From a virus, in IMG/VR virus record IMGVR_UViG_3300000553_000200, positions 1 through 31,296 of that record: a stretch of DNA of 31,296 bases. One strand, given 5' to 3'. This document shows, in pieces, positions 14,552 to 22,601 of this stretch. Below the pieces are notes generated by a model. The model was given only the letters and a program-made list of their open reading frames with translations, was not told the DNA's origin and ran no database searches. Positions within the stretch are counted from its first letter, which is position 1; the number at the start of each line of letters is the position of its first letter. Made by a program: the position numbers and the translations under genes.

Positions 14552-16149
14552 GCAAAAAGTACGTTAAATTGACTGGTTGCGTTTTTGCTTTTCTTGCCTG
14601 TATAGCCACGTGTGCCTACGATGTCCATCCAATACCTATCATAGTATTCAATGATAGCTAGAGCATCTTCTTTATCATTGGCAGCAAATATAGCATCTAC
14701 TATATCTTTAAATCTAGCTCTATCGCCTCGTTCATTGACCATCATTCTTGGCCATGATCCATTGTCGTACGCTCGATTGGCACGTTGCACTGCTTCCAAG
14801 TGAAGCCATACATTGTGTGCCATTAGTAAGGCGTAGCTAAATGAATCCCAGCTGGTTTTACCTTCTTTGCCTATTTTGTTCAACATGCCCGGAGCATACA
14901 CACAAACATCTTTAATCAGTAATTTGGCACTCACAGGGCTTTCATCAAAATGATCAACTAACTTGTCCTGTAGTACAGCATCTCGATATGTACGTGTATC
15001 ACTGGAATATTTTTTGTCATCGGCAATAGAGTTCATACGATAACACCATTTGCCATCATGGGGTAGATCTATGTGATGATAAACTTGACCGTTGGCAGTG
15101 GCTAAAAACGGACTGGCGCAGTCAAATGATATGGTAAAACTAGGATTCACATACTTACGAACAGCACGTTGTATATCTGTTAGTAACATGGCCCATTCTA
15201 ATTTGCTTGTGCCTAAAAAGTGCATCCAATCCTGGTGTCCCTCTTGTAGCAAGCCGTCAAATTTCAATGCCACTAGTCGTTTTAATACTAGGTGTATGTC
15301 ACACATGTTCTGTCCGCCCATAGCCCATCCATTAAATGGCCTGTCATACTTAGTGGGGTCGCAGAAGTCTTTCATTTTTTCATACCAGTCATCTGCTTGT
15401 GTATGATTTTCGCCCTGTAATACATTTAAAAACTTACAAGCTCCAGAACGATGCTTGATCCAGTATTCATTATTGTATTTGGTAGCTTCAACGGCTTGAT
15501 CATATGATTCGATGCCTGTAGCTTTCATACCCGCTGGACTACGCGATACCCAAGCCGGAATATCCAATACCATTCCGTAATCCATATAAGTGTCCATCCA
15601 AGTTAATACTTGGCTACGTTTTTTCTGTGCGGCGTCTAATTTATCTTGATAGATTTTTACATGATCAACTTTGACGTATTTGATATTGCCATTTTTGTCA
15701 TGTTTAGGTTTGCCTGTTTTATCTAAAGCCGGAACATGCTCGATGCCTTTGGCTTTGGCTTCTGCTATTTTGGCTTTAACTTCTGCTCCAGTCGGATCTC
15801 GCCATTCACCTTCCCAAACACCTTTACCTATTTGAAATCCACCTGAGTCACCCAAGATAAAAGTATTGGCTCGATCTCTGCCACGAACCATGTCTTCGTT
15901 CCAGTCTTGTTTAGTAGTGTCTAGATTGGCATGCCCGGCACTGTACAAGCTCCATTTGTATGGAAATAATCCCTGCTGAGCATTTAGCCAGTTAAGCATT
16001 TCCATATCTGGTATTGCTTGTGGCATGCGTGATTTTGGCACACCTGCTCCGCTACGCTGTTTACCAATATAAGTGGCATAAAATCCACTGAGTGCTGGCA
16101 AAAATAATGCGTAATTGGATTGTTTAGCTGTTAAATTGTCTTGGGTCAT
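14548..16149 (-). CDS. dpdA: DpdA-like 7-deazaguanine DNA transglycosylase
   Basis: A 533-residue TGT-like enzyme, expected to exchange guanine in DNA for a 7-deazaguanine base. TGT-family marks are ILGDSGGFQ with the substrate-binding Asp at 101, VLDIPAW near 194-200, NVLQGE at 242-247, WAMGGQ at 275-280, and SFDCASP at 341-347, which matches the nucleophile Asp segment of TGT (D343). The zinc-binding C-terminal Cys cluster of tRNA TGT is not seen, and the presence of FolE, QueD and QueE supports a DNA rather than tRNA role. It is in the sliding-clamp operon, with ATGA at both ends. Assignment to the DpdA group is firm; the subgroup is not. Confidence 0.85.
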   Translation of the reverse strand: MTQDNLTAKQSNYALFLPALSGFYATYIGKQRSGAGVPKSRMPQAIPDMEMLNWLNAQQGLFPYKWSLYSAGHANLDTTKQDWNEDMVRGRDRANTFILGDSGGFQIGKGVWEGEWRDPTGAEVKAKIAEAKAKGIEHVPALDKTGKPKHDKNGNIKYVKVDHVKIYQDKLDAAQKKRSQVLTWMDTYMDYGMVLDIPAWVSRSPAGMKATGIESYDQAVEATKYNNEYWIKHRSGACKFLNVLQGENHTQADDWYEKMKDFCDPTKYDRPFNGWAMGGQNMCDIHLVLKRLVALKFDGLLQEGHQDWMHFLGTSKLEWAMLLTDIQRAVRKYVNPSFTISFDCASPFLATANGQVYHHIDLPHDGKWCYRMNSIADDKKYSSDTRTYRDAVLQDKLVDHFDESPVSAKLLIKDVCVYAPGMLNKIGKEGKTSWDSFSYALLMAHNVWLHLEAVQRANRAYDNGSWPRMMVNERGDRARFKDIVDAIFAANDKEDALAIIEYYDRYWMDIVGTRGYTGKKSKNATSQFNVLFA

Positions 16150-16511
16150 TGTTGTATTTCAGTTAATTTTAATATGATATCAAGTTGTTCTTGAGCATGT
16201 TGTACATTGTGTGCGGCATCGGCAATAGTAGGATTCTTTTCAATCAATTCTTTCAAATGTTTTTCCTTATCACGCTTGTCCTTGGCCCAGTTCAACAGTT
16301 GCTCTGCTTCGGCAGTCAGATTCACAGTGGCATGAGCCGTGCTCATTACTATCCAATTAGCCCCGTCCCATATCTCAATATTTTGACTAGAAGTATTGAA
16401 TCGCAGGTTGCCAAGGCCTTGGGCTCCGCCGTAGTTATTGATATAAGTGTGATTAGTCTGACCTCCTTGAATATAGAGATAAGGGCTAGATGTACCTATA
16501 TTTTTAATCAT
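16146..16511 (-). CDS. Phage structural-like protein with coiled-coil tail
   Basis: A 121-residue protein. The first half is Gly/Asn/Tyr-rich with short repeats (TYINNYGGAQGLGNLRF, then IEIWDGANWIVM), as in phage tail or fibre proteins that fold as beta-structure. The second half is helical and charged (LLNWAKDKRDKEKHLKELIE). It lies between the clamp and dpdA with ATGA overlaps. Its place among replication genes is odd for a structural protein, and the role is unproven. Confidence 0.55.
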   Translation of the reverse strand: MIKNIGTSSPYLYIQGGQTNHTYINNYGGAQGLGNLRFNTSSQNIEIWDGANWIVMSTAHATVNLTAEAEQLLNWAKDKRDKEKHLKELIEKNPTIADAAHNVQHAQEQLDIILKLTEIQQ

Positions 16512-17230
16512 TTACTTTGGGCAGGAAGAATAAAATTATAAACAGCCAACCCAGAATCAACGGTAATCATAGCCGCTCCGTCGTCACTAATTTTCATTAC
16601 CTTGTCTCCATACAAATCCAAGATAGAAATAACTGTTTTGATTGGCCAGCTCCAAGCACGTTTAAGCACACCATCTACATCTGCATGGAACACAAAATTA
16701 CCTGCGTGTGTACTATGATCGCCAAAGAAGAATTTTAAATCTCCATCTTCTGTTTTAGCTTGGAAATTTGTTTCCTCTGAATTCGCCTGACTCTGCATTT
16801 TCAAACGCTGGATAGCGATAGCACTGGGCTCAAAAGTCAAATTCCAATTGGCTCCTTTAAATTTTACTGTCTTAAGTTTTTCATTGATAAGTTCACTAGC
16901 CATAAAACGATAACTATTTTTAAAATCACCTGTGGCATTTTCAAATTCTAACTGTTCTGGCTCGTTAGTAGTCTTGCGACTAATAGTGAGTTTGGCATTT
17001 TCTTTGTACTCTTGTAAACTCAACAAGATTTTAAGTTTTGACAAATTTGGCATACCAAATGTTCCGATAAATTCTGCTACCGGATTGGCAAATTTGCCAT
17101 CAACCACAACTGACCGGTCTTCGGATATTCCGCTAATAGTAGTTTCGTCTGCTGTGCCATTGATTTTAATTAAATCAATATTTCCTAATTCCAAAGTGTG
17201 ACTGACTAAATCTAGTAAATGATCTCTCAT
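16508..17230 (-). CDS. T4 gp45-like DNA sliding clamp
   Basis: A 240-residue protein, close to the length of T4 gp45. It should form a trimeric ring that holds the polymerase on DNA and, in T4, also activates late transcription. Similarity is at the fold level: an N-terminal helix (DLVSHTLELG), paired beta-rich halves, NLSKLKILLSL in the middle, and a C-terminal stretch (GLAVYNFILPAQ) like the end of gp45. The gene follows the polymerase C-terminal half, which ends in SLFEF, a likely clamp-binding peptide. AAAGGA precedes the ATG, and a CTAAATATA motif lies about 40 bases upstream. Confidence 0.7.
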   Translation of the reverse strand: MRDHLLDLVSHTLELGNIDLIKINGTADETTISGISEDRSVVVDGKFANPVAEFIGTFGMPNLSKLKILLSLQEYKENAKLTISRKTTNEPEQLEFENATGDFKNSYRFMASELINEKLKTVKFKGANWNLTFEPSAIAIQRLKMQSQANSEETNFQAKTEDGDLKFFFGDHSTHAGNFVFHADVDGVLKRAWSWPIKTVISILDLYGDKVMKISDDGAAMITVDSGLAVYNFILPAQSK

Positions 17231-17270
17231 TGTATTATTTCCTTTAAAGTAATGTTGTTAGTGTAACAGA

Positions 17271-17279
17271 TATATTTAG
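17271..17279 (-). promoter_or_regulatory. Late-type promoter motif CTAAATATA
   Basis: Minus strand CTAAATATA in the 80-base gap before the sliding clamp gene. No convincing TTGACA-type box accompanies it. An operon from the clamp through dpdA to the T-fold gene would start here. Confidence 0.5.
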
Positions 17280-17310
17280 ATTTTACTACTCATTTGATAG
17301 AATTTTGTTG

Positions 17311-18294
17311 CTAAAATTCAAATAATGATTGGAATGTATTTTCTGTATTGGTAGCACTGGCAAGATCCCAATCTAGTACGCTGAGTAGATTGTCAATCTT
17401 TTGATCTACAATAGTGGCTTCCATCAAACTGTCATCAAATGGCAGCTCTTTAAACCAGTCTGGAATACGTTGTTCGTCTGTAGGGTAGCCTATGCTAGTC
17501 CAGCCTAGTGGATTTTGTTTTAATTTACATACGATAGTTTTCATACCGTCAACTATAGCCATAGAATAGTTGTCCCCGTTCATTCTACGCAAGTTATTCC
17601 AATTAAGCGCCGCACGTACATGTCCTGGCATATTAGCCTTACCTTCAGCTTCTTCTTTTTTACCATACATAGTAAGATTGTTAACTCGCTTAGGAGTGCC
17701 TTTTTCCCAAGCCGGACGTTGTGCGAATGCATACTTGAATTCACGTATACGTTCCACAATTTCTTCTCGACCAGTTCCAGTTAATACTTTTTCCAATATC
17801 TCATAGAGAAAATCTTGTATCACTTTAGGAGTATCTGAACGTTTTAAATCTAAGCCCATGGCTTTTATCTTGCCTGGCTTACCATCCACATCCAATCGTT
17901 TTCCTTCTAAATCATAAATCAACACAGCATATCTTTTCTTTGTGATGAAAAGACTATTTGATCCAATCAGCTCACGGCCAGCTTTGATTAACTCCCCTGC
18001 TTCTCTTGGACAATGAAATGCCTGTTCCATAAATGCGGGAAAACTATCATTTACTTGATCAGAAATGGAATCATATAACTGTGTACACATGTCTTTATTC
18101 CACGACATTTTACCGCTGGAAACATCATCTTTAAGCATGGGCCAAGCAGTAAAGTAACAACTGTCAGTATTATGAACTAATATATCATTGGCGAAAAAAA
18201 AGGGGTCTTGATCTGCTATACTTAGATCATATACATAATCATCGACCTCACCTAAACACTCTATACTCTTTACTGCTGTTCTTGTAATATCCAT
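17311..18294 (-). CDS. Split intein C-part plus DNA polymerase B C-terminal part
   Basis: The first 42 residues are an intein C-terminal segment: EVDDYVYDLSIAD and FFFANDILVHN, ending in the splice-site HN (18169-18294). The extein starts T-DSCYF, which rebuilds polymerase motif C YGD|TDS when joined to the upstream half. Then come FITKKRYAVLIYD (the KxY region) and thumb sequences. The end is FQSLFEF, like the gp45-binding tail of T4 gp43. AAGG eight bases before the ATG shows independent translation, so the intein must act in trans. Extein length (285) plus the N-part (584 plus a few residues) gives about the size of T4 gp43. Confidence 0.85.
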   Translation of the reverse strand: MDITRTAVKSIECLGEVDDYVYDLSIADQDPFFFANDILVHNTDSCYFTAWPMLKDDVSSGKMSWNKDMCTQLYDSISDQVNDSFPAFMEQAFHCPREAGELIKAGRELIGSNSLFITKKRYAVLIYDLEGKRLDVDGKPGKIKAMGLDLKRSDTPKVIQDFLYEILEKVLTGTGREEIVERIREFKYAFAQRPAWEKGTPKRVNNLTMYGKKEEAEGKANMPGHVRAALNWNNLRRMNGDNYSMAIVDGMKTIVCKLKQNPLGWTSIGYPTDEQRIPDWFKELPFDDSLMEATIVDQKIDNLLSVLDWDLASATNTENTFQSLFEF

Positions 18295-18485
18295 TTAGCT
18301 ACCTTGTCTACTGTTTCTTGTTTATTAGTGAGAAAATCGTTTTCCCATACCACATAAGTCTTAAATCCAAACGATTCGGCTGTTTTTAATTTTAACATAT
18401 CACTATTCCATATGTCAACCGCTAAATTTCCACGTACTGATGCTGTTGGTAGATAAAATTTTGGATTAGCATGCCAGGCAAATAA
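18270..18485 (-). pseudogene. Vsr-like (EDxHD-type) homing endonuclease remnant
   Basis: A frame of 71 codons with no start, between the two polymerase halves. It begins after a TAA at 18488-18486 and ends at 18270. It reads AWHANPKFYL, then VDIWNSDMLKLKTAESFG and TYVVWENDF. These match the C-terminal half of Vsr-like homing endonucleases (WHxNPKxY ... W..D..K...A...G... WE.D). The N-terminal catalytic part is gone. It overlaps the N-part stop on one side and the C-part ATG on the other. It is likely the leftover of an endonuclease gene that once lay in the broken polymerase gene. Confidence 0.65.
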
Positions 18486-20568
18486 TTAGATCTGTATTCA
18501 ATATATCAGTGGGTTTTACTTCTAATAGCATACCATCTCGATCGACCATTATGCTGTGATCTTCGGTTACTTTAACTGATTTTCCGTTTTCTAAAGTAAT
18601 TTTGTATAACTTCTTTTTTGTTTTATGTCGCATGATATAAGATATCTTACTCATAACAGTAGCATCTTCGTATGCGTTAAATCCAATGACCTTAGCCGAT
18701 GACCAAGTTGCATACTCTTTCTCCCCAATCATACTATGCTCTGGAGTTTGTCTAAATAGATCTGCGATGGTTATTTCGCCTGAATCGGTTTTGATAAGTG
18801 TATCGCCTGTCACACTGTCGCCGTATACAATAGCATCACCCAAGTGATCCTTAACACCAGTAATACATTCATTGATATAGCCAGCCATGTGTCTGGCAAT
18901 GCTACGTCCTGTTAGTGTAGTTGACTGCCCAATACGTTTGTCAAAGAATCTACAATGCGGATTCAAAATAGCACCGTATAAGGAATTTAAATTAATTTTT
19001 TTCACTAACTGTCGTTTGTCCCAAAAGGCAATTTCTTTGGGGTCAGTAGCTTCTTTCTTTTTAGCCTGTAGTTCTTTACGTTCAGCGTACCAACGTTCAA
19101 GTAACCCCGGAACCACACCTTTGCGTTCATACGTAACTATAGTTCCATTAGCAGTCAACATCCACGGCTGATTGCTGTTAAAAATCATGTGCCAAATGTC
19201 TGCGGCACTGTGTACAGTACTGTCTCCATCTTGCCAGTCTACTGTTATTTCTGTACCTTTTTGTTGTTCCATAACTGCCGTATACTCTAGCGAGGCAAAT
19301 ACTCCTTCCCAAGCTGCCGCAAATGTCTTGCCCCTGTCAACAATTTCATTTATGTACCGGTCAGTCATTACAGGACGTAGTTGTCCGACGACAGTTTCCA
19401 TTCCCATATTTAATGCTCGTATAGCCGATGGATACAGGCTGTTAATGTCAACTGCGCCTACCCATTCATGCATGCCTTTTTTTGGATAAGCTACATAAGC
19501 TCCGGCTGCCGCGGTATCGTCATCTGTCAATCTTTGTTTGCGATTGGGCACTACTAGCCCACGTTCATGTGCTTCTACGATAATAGCCTGTTCTGTAACA
19601 GCCACGGCTCCCATGGTGGTCGGAATCAACACAGTATTGGCATGCGCCAATTCATTGGCTAAGTCTATAAACTTTAACTTTGAATCTAACTTATTAAGCA
19701 ATAACGTGTCGTGTCTATTATATTCAATAAACTTTTTAAAGTTTTGATTATATAATTGATCTAGCGTACCTTCATAAGCTGTTTTATGTTCATTAAGCTC
19801 ATATTCACAAATGGCGTCTAAACTATAGCTGTGCCGTTCTTCGTAAGTGTATTTTCTATACAACTGCATGTAGTCCATGTGTACACGTCCGACGATATCA
19901 TATGTAGTATTGGTAGCCCCAAACCTATCAAATTCTCGTTCTTTAGGATACTGACCCCACAAACAAAATCTGCGTGTGTCATCTTTGCTGAGTACACGTT
20001 TGATACGATTGACTGTATAAGGTATATCATATCCCTCGCTGTTCCATCCAGACAACACGTCGGCATCTTCAATTAAATCCAAGAAAGTTTTCAGCATATC
20101 TGCTTCATGCTCAAAAACTATACAGTTACTGAAATCAGCAGTTACTTCCTTTGCTGTTTCTATAGTCATATGTTTGGGCGGAATAGTCAGTGTTACTAAT
20201 TGATCTAACCACTGTAGATAAACTGAAATGGCAGTTATGGCATTGAATGGATCAGTAGTGGGTGAATAACCGCGTTCTTTATGGAAGTCTACTTCAATGT
20301 CAAAAAATGCCACTTGCAATTCAGGAGCATCAACTCCCTTGTAGTTTTCTTCTAAGCAACGGAATATGGGATTGATATCGGCTTCGTATAGCTGTTTGCC
20401 TTTTTGTATGGCAACTTCGCGCCTAAATTCTTTGGCAGTACGTGCACTAAATCTACTAACAGGTGTACCATAGATAGATTTAAATTTGCCCCTAACATCA
20501 TCATAGTAAAATATATAATCCGCTGGATACTCTTTATAAACACGTTCTCCGTTGACTCGCTCAACCAC
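18466..20568 (-). CDS. DNA polymerase B N-terminal part plus split intein N-part
   Basis: Family B replicative polymerase, 3' exonuclease and palm. Exo I is FFDIEVD (D90, E92), Exo II SGWNSEGYDIPY, Exo III YNRHDTLLL; motif A is DINSLYPSAI, motif B KKINLNSLYG, and the frame reaches motif C at AIVYGD. There the intein starts with Ser (18816): SVTGDTLI, block B KVTEDHSIMV (TxxH), 116 residues, ending with a TAA at 18466. Start is uncertain: GTG at 20568 is the first usual codon, but coding-like sequence (NISYIDSLYDREHDRI) runs about 18 codons further up to near 20622 without ATG, GTG or TTG. An out-of-frame ATG lies at 20629. Confidence 0.85.
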   Translation of the reverse strand: MVERVNGERVYKEYPADYIFYYDDVRGKFKSIYGTPVSRFSARTAKEFRREVAIQKGKQLYEADINPIFRCLEENYKGVDAPELQVAFFDIEVDFHKERGYSPTTDPFNAITAISVYLQWLDQLVTLTIPPKHMTIETAKEVTADFSNCIVFEHEADMLKTFLDLIEDADVLSGWNSEGYDIPYTVNRIKRVLSKDDTRRFCLWGQYPKEREFDRFGATNTTYDIVGRVHMDYMQLYRKYTYEERHSYSLDAICEYELNEHKTAYEGTLDQLYNQNFKKFIEYNRHDTLLLNKLDSKLKFIDLANELAHANTVLIPTTMGAVAVTEQAIIVEAHERGLVVPNRKQRLTDDDTAAAGAYVAYPKKGMHEWVGAVDINSLYPSAIRALNMGMETVVGQLRPVMTDRYINEIVDRGKTFAAAWEGVFASLEYTAVMEQQKGTEITVDWQDGDSTVHSAADIWHMIFNSNQPWMLTANGTIVTYERKGVVPGLLERWYAERKELQAKKKEATDPKEIAFWDKRQLVKKINLNSLYGAILNPHCRFFDKRIGQSTTLTGRSIARHMAGYINECITGVKDHLGDAIVYGDSVTGDTLIKTDSGEITIADLFRQTPEHSMIGEKEYATWSSAKVIGFNAYEDATVMSKISYIMRHKTKKKLYKITLENGKSVKVTEDHSIMVDRDGMLLEVKPTDILNTDLIICLAC

Positions 20569-20795
20569 GTGTATTCTGTCATGTTCACGATCATATAAAC
20601 TGTCAATGTAGCTGATATTAATTCTCCATTTTAACTAATACTAATAAATACTTACGTAGATACACTTTACAGGCAAAATATTCTCCAAATGAATTGAATA
20701 CAAAAGCAACCAAAACTTTCGGAGAATTATATTCAGATACTATTGCTCGAGAAAACAAAATCAAGCAATATTACAATTTAGTCACTAAATGGGGC

Positions 20796-21056
20796 TTATA
20801 GAGTCTTTCCGACAGTGGTCAATATTTGCTCTAAAAGACTATGATCATCTTGTGTGCGACCAAATTCAGCCTTGTGAGCAATTTTAATTGCTTTCTTTAA
20901 AATGCCAGGTTTGATTTCTAATTCTTCAGCGATGGCTTTGACAGTGTCATTTAAGCCTGTAGTCAAAGTTTCAATTTCAAATGTCACTGCCATTCCTTCA
21001 TTGATAATTTGTTCAAGTTTTTTAGTTTGTTCTGCTGTAAATACGCGATCTGACAT
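20796..21056 (-). CDS. DsbA-like dsDNA-binding late regulator (tentative)
   Basis: An 86-residue helical protein with MAVTFEIETLTTGLND, VKAIAEELEIKPGILKKAI and KAEFGRTQDD. It matches my recollection of the T4 DsbA-like small proteins of marine T4-like phages; T4 DsbA binds double-stranded DNA near late promoters. The size is right (T4 protein 89 residues). AAAGGAG upstream of the ATG is strong, and a TATAAT lies about 20 bases upstream. The name rests on weak similarity, so treat the function as likely but unproven. Confidence 0.5.
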   Translation of the reverse strand: MSDRVFTAEQTKKLEQIINEGMAVTFEIETLTTGLNDTVKAIAEELEIKPGILKKAIKIAHKAEFGRTQDDHSLLEQILTTVGKTL

Positions 21057-21076
21057 AAGTTCTCCTTTAATAATAC

Positions 21077-21082
21077 ATTATA
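21077..21082 (-). promoter_or_regulatory. -10 box TATAAT, no clear -35
   Basis: Perfect TATAAT on the minus strand, with an expected start near 21070, ten bases or so before the AAAGGAG ribosome site of the DsbA-like gene. The -35 position 17 bases upstream does not resemble TTGACA, so an activator may be needed, or the box may be chance in AT-rich sequence. Confidence 0.35.
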
Positions 21083-21112
21083 CATTAAGTACCAAATACT
21101 ACCTATTAATTT

Positions 21113-21162
21113 GGCTACTTTTAGATATTTTGGTAGCGAATCAAAATATCAGGGCAGTAGCC
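21113..21162 (-). other. Nested inverted repeats, possible structured RNA or terminator
   Basis: In the 143-base gap after the glycosyltransferase. An outer 7-bp stem pairs 21113-21119 with 21156-21162. An inner 9-bp stem pairs 21124-21132 with 21142-21150, closed by a 9-base loop. A competing GC-rich hairpin lies at 21152-21166 (GGGC/GCCC ends). The two forms exclude each other. It could end the upstream transcript or act in the leader of the DsbA-like gene. Confidence 0.45.
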
Positions 21163-21199
21163 GCCCAGCCTCGCAACTAAATGCGGTCCTAAGGCCATT

Positions 21200-22567
21200 C
21201 TATTCGAAAGCAAACAGTGTGCCAAATGGATCTTTCGATTCAGTTGGCATTAGGTTGCTTCCTCGACATCTATAATAAGTTTGATTATAACTATGTAGTA
21301 CTTCTACAGTAGATACGCTAGGAATCTTGAGCATTTTGTAAATCTCATCTGTGCAAAAACTTGACTGTGCTTGAGTAAAATCTTCATGTTTAATTAAACC
21401 CTGCTGATCCAATGCTTTATAAAAGTTATTTTTTGGAACTGAATCACTGGTTATTCTTTGAGCTAATGCTGACAACACATCGCGTATATTTTGATTACGT
21501 TGTGTCAATTTATTCTGTAGTGCCGTATCAACACCTGCGCCGTATACTTCCTTAAGTACGTTGGCAACGTCTTTTTCATTTACTATAATAGCATAGTCTC
21601 TGTGTGCTTGACTCCACTCGTTTTTGTCTAATAATACAGTTGGACAAGAATGTGCTGTTTCTAATGCTCCCAATCCAAATGTTTCACTGACTGCGGGATG
21701 ATAAGCCGCCCCGAGACTTTGTATTATACGTGTTTTCTCCATACCTGTCACACCCACGTGTATTTTGTATTCAATGCCTTCTTTTTTGAAACGTTCTTGG
21801 AACTTCTTAGCACTGGTTTCGGATGGCACTAGAACCACAGCTGGCAAACCAGATGCTTTTAGTGCGGCAATATACGCTTCGGGATTTTTACGTGGTTCCC
21901 ACGGTCCTACAAAACCAACTCCCCAACGTTCAACGGGCAGTGAAGAGAAATTAAGTAATTCTTGCTCTGGTACTAAGGGCGGAACAACTAAACACTCATC
22001 TGTTTTATTGGGATATTGTATACGGGCATGTGACTGTATCCAATTACTTTGACATGCTAACACAACATCAGGTAAGTTACACAATGCTCTATAATGATCA
22101 GTTACCCCTGGAGAAAAAATATCATGTAATACTTTAATGCCTGCTTCTGACTCATGATGTGTTGCGTGTAATACTGTACAATATTTGTGTACCCCAATAC
22201 TGGTAACAGCATCTAATGCTTCTCCTACATTAGTAACTATCATATCATATGTATGACTGCGTAAAGCTTTGACCAAGGAATTTCGAAAATTTAATGATAA
22301 CGCTGTATCAAAAGGTTTTGAAAAAGAACTAAGTTCTTTATATATTGAATCAACTATAGTATTGTCTGGTTGTATCCATTGTACTCGTTGTTTGTATGCT
22401 GAAAATAATCCATTATCTCTAACCGCAGCATCTGATATAATGTCAATATGATATCCTGCGTCCAATGCCCAGTCAATAATGCTTTTTGAATAAGCACCAA
22501 CACCTCTGTATACAAAGTTATTGCGGGCTACTAACATACCAATTCGTTTAGTAATTTTTACAGTCAT
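21200..22567 (-). CDS. GT4-family glycosyltransferase
   Basis: A 455-residue GT-B type transferase. The N-terminal half starts ITKRIGMLVARNNFVYRGVG. The donor domain starts with VGFVGPWEPRKNPEAYIAAL, and SETFGLGALETAHSCPTVLLD carries the E-x7-E-type signature near residue 295. The last 60 residues (SVSTVEVLHSYNQTYY onwards) are a tail of unknown role. It has its own promoter whose start falls at the ATG, with no ribosome site. Together with the other transferases it suggests glycosylation of phage DNA, virion or a host surface. Acceptor unknown. Confidence 0.75.
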   Translation of the reverse strand: MTVKITKRIGMLVARNNFVYRGVGAYSKSIIDWALDAGYHIDIISDAAVRDNGLFSAYKQRVQWIQPDNTIVDSIYKELSSFSKPFDTALSLNFRNSLVKALRSHTYDMIVTNVGEALDAVTSIGVHKYCTVLHATHHESEAGIKVLHDIFSPGVTDHYRALCNLPDVVLACQSNWIQSHARIQYPNKTDECLVVPPLVPEQELLNFSSLPVERWGVGFVGPWEPRKNPEAYIAALKASGLPAVVLVPSETSAKKFQERFKKEGIEYKIHVGVTGMEKTRIIQSLGAAYHPAVSETFGLGALETAHSCPTVLLDKNEWSQAHRDYAIIVNEKDVANVLKEVYGAGVDTALQNKLTQRNQNIRDVLSALAQRITSDSVPKNNFYKALDQQGLIKHEDFTQAQSSFCTDEIYKMLKIPSVSTVEVLHSYNQTYYRCRGSNLMPTESKDPFGTLFAFE

Positions 22568-22572
22568 ATGCT

Positions 22573-22601
22573 ATGTTAGCATATTTATCTTGGTTTGTCA
22601 A
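22573..22601 (-). promoter_or_regulatory. Sigma70-like promoter, start at ATG
   Basis: Minus strand TTGACA (22601-22596), 17 bases, TAACAT (22578-22573). ATAAATA (late-type) lies in the spacer. The start falls at 22566-22567, on the glycosyltransferase ATG. As at 9.0 kb, the -10 box is followed by AG(A)CAT and then ATG. Confidence 0.65.

Noticed and set aside
17231-17310. Sigma70 promoter before the sliding clamp
   Set aside because: TACACT has no acceptable -35 at 16-18 bases; only the late-type motif is convincing.
18466-20568. Polymerase N-half read as a complete, truncated polymerase
   Set aside because: It ends in intein sequence, and the missing palm and thumb are supplied by the next gene.
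21057-21199. tRNA-like gene in the intergenic gap
   Set aside because: No cloverleaf with anticodon and acceptor pairing could be built; the base pairing forms a long hairpin instead.
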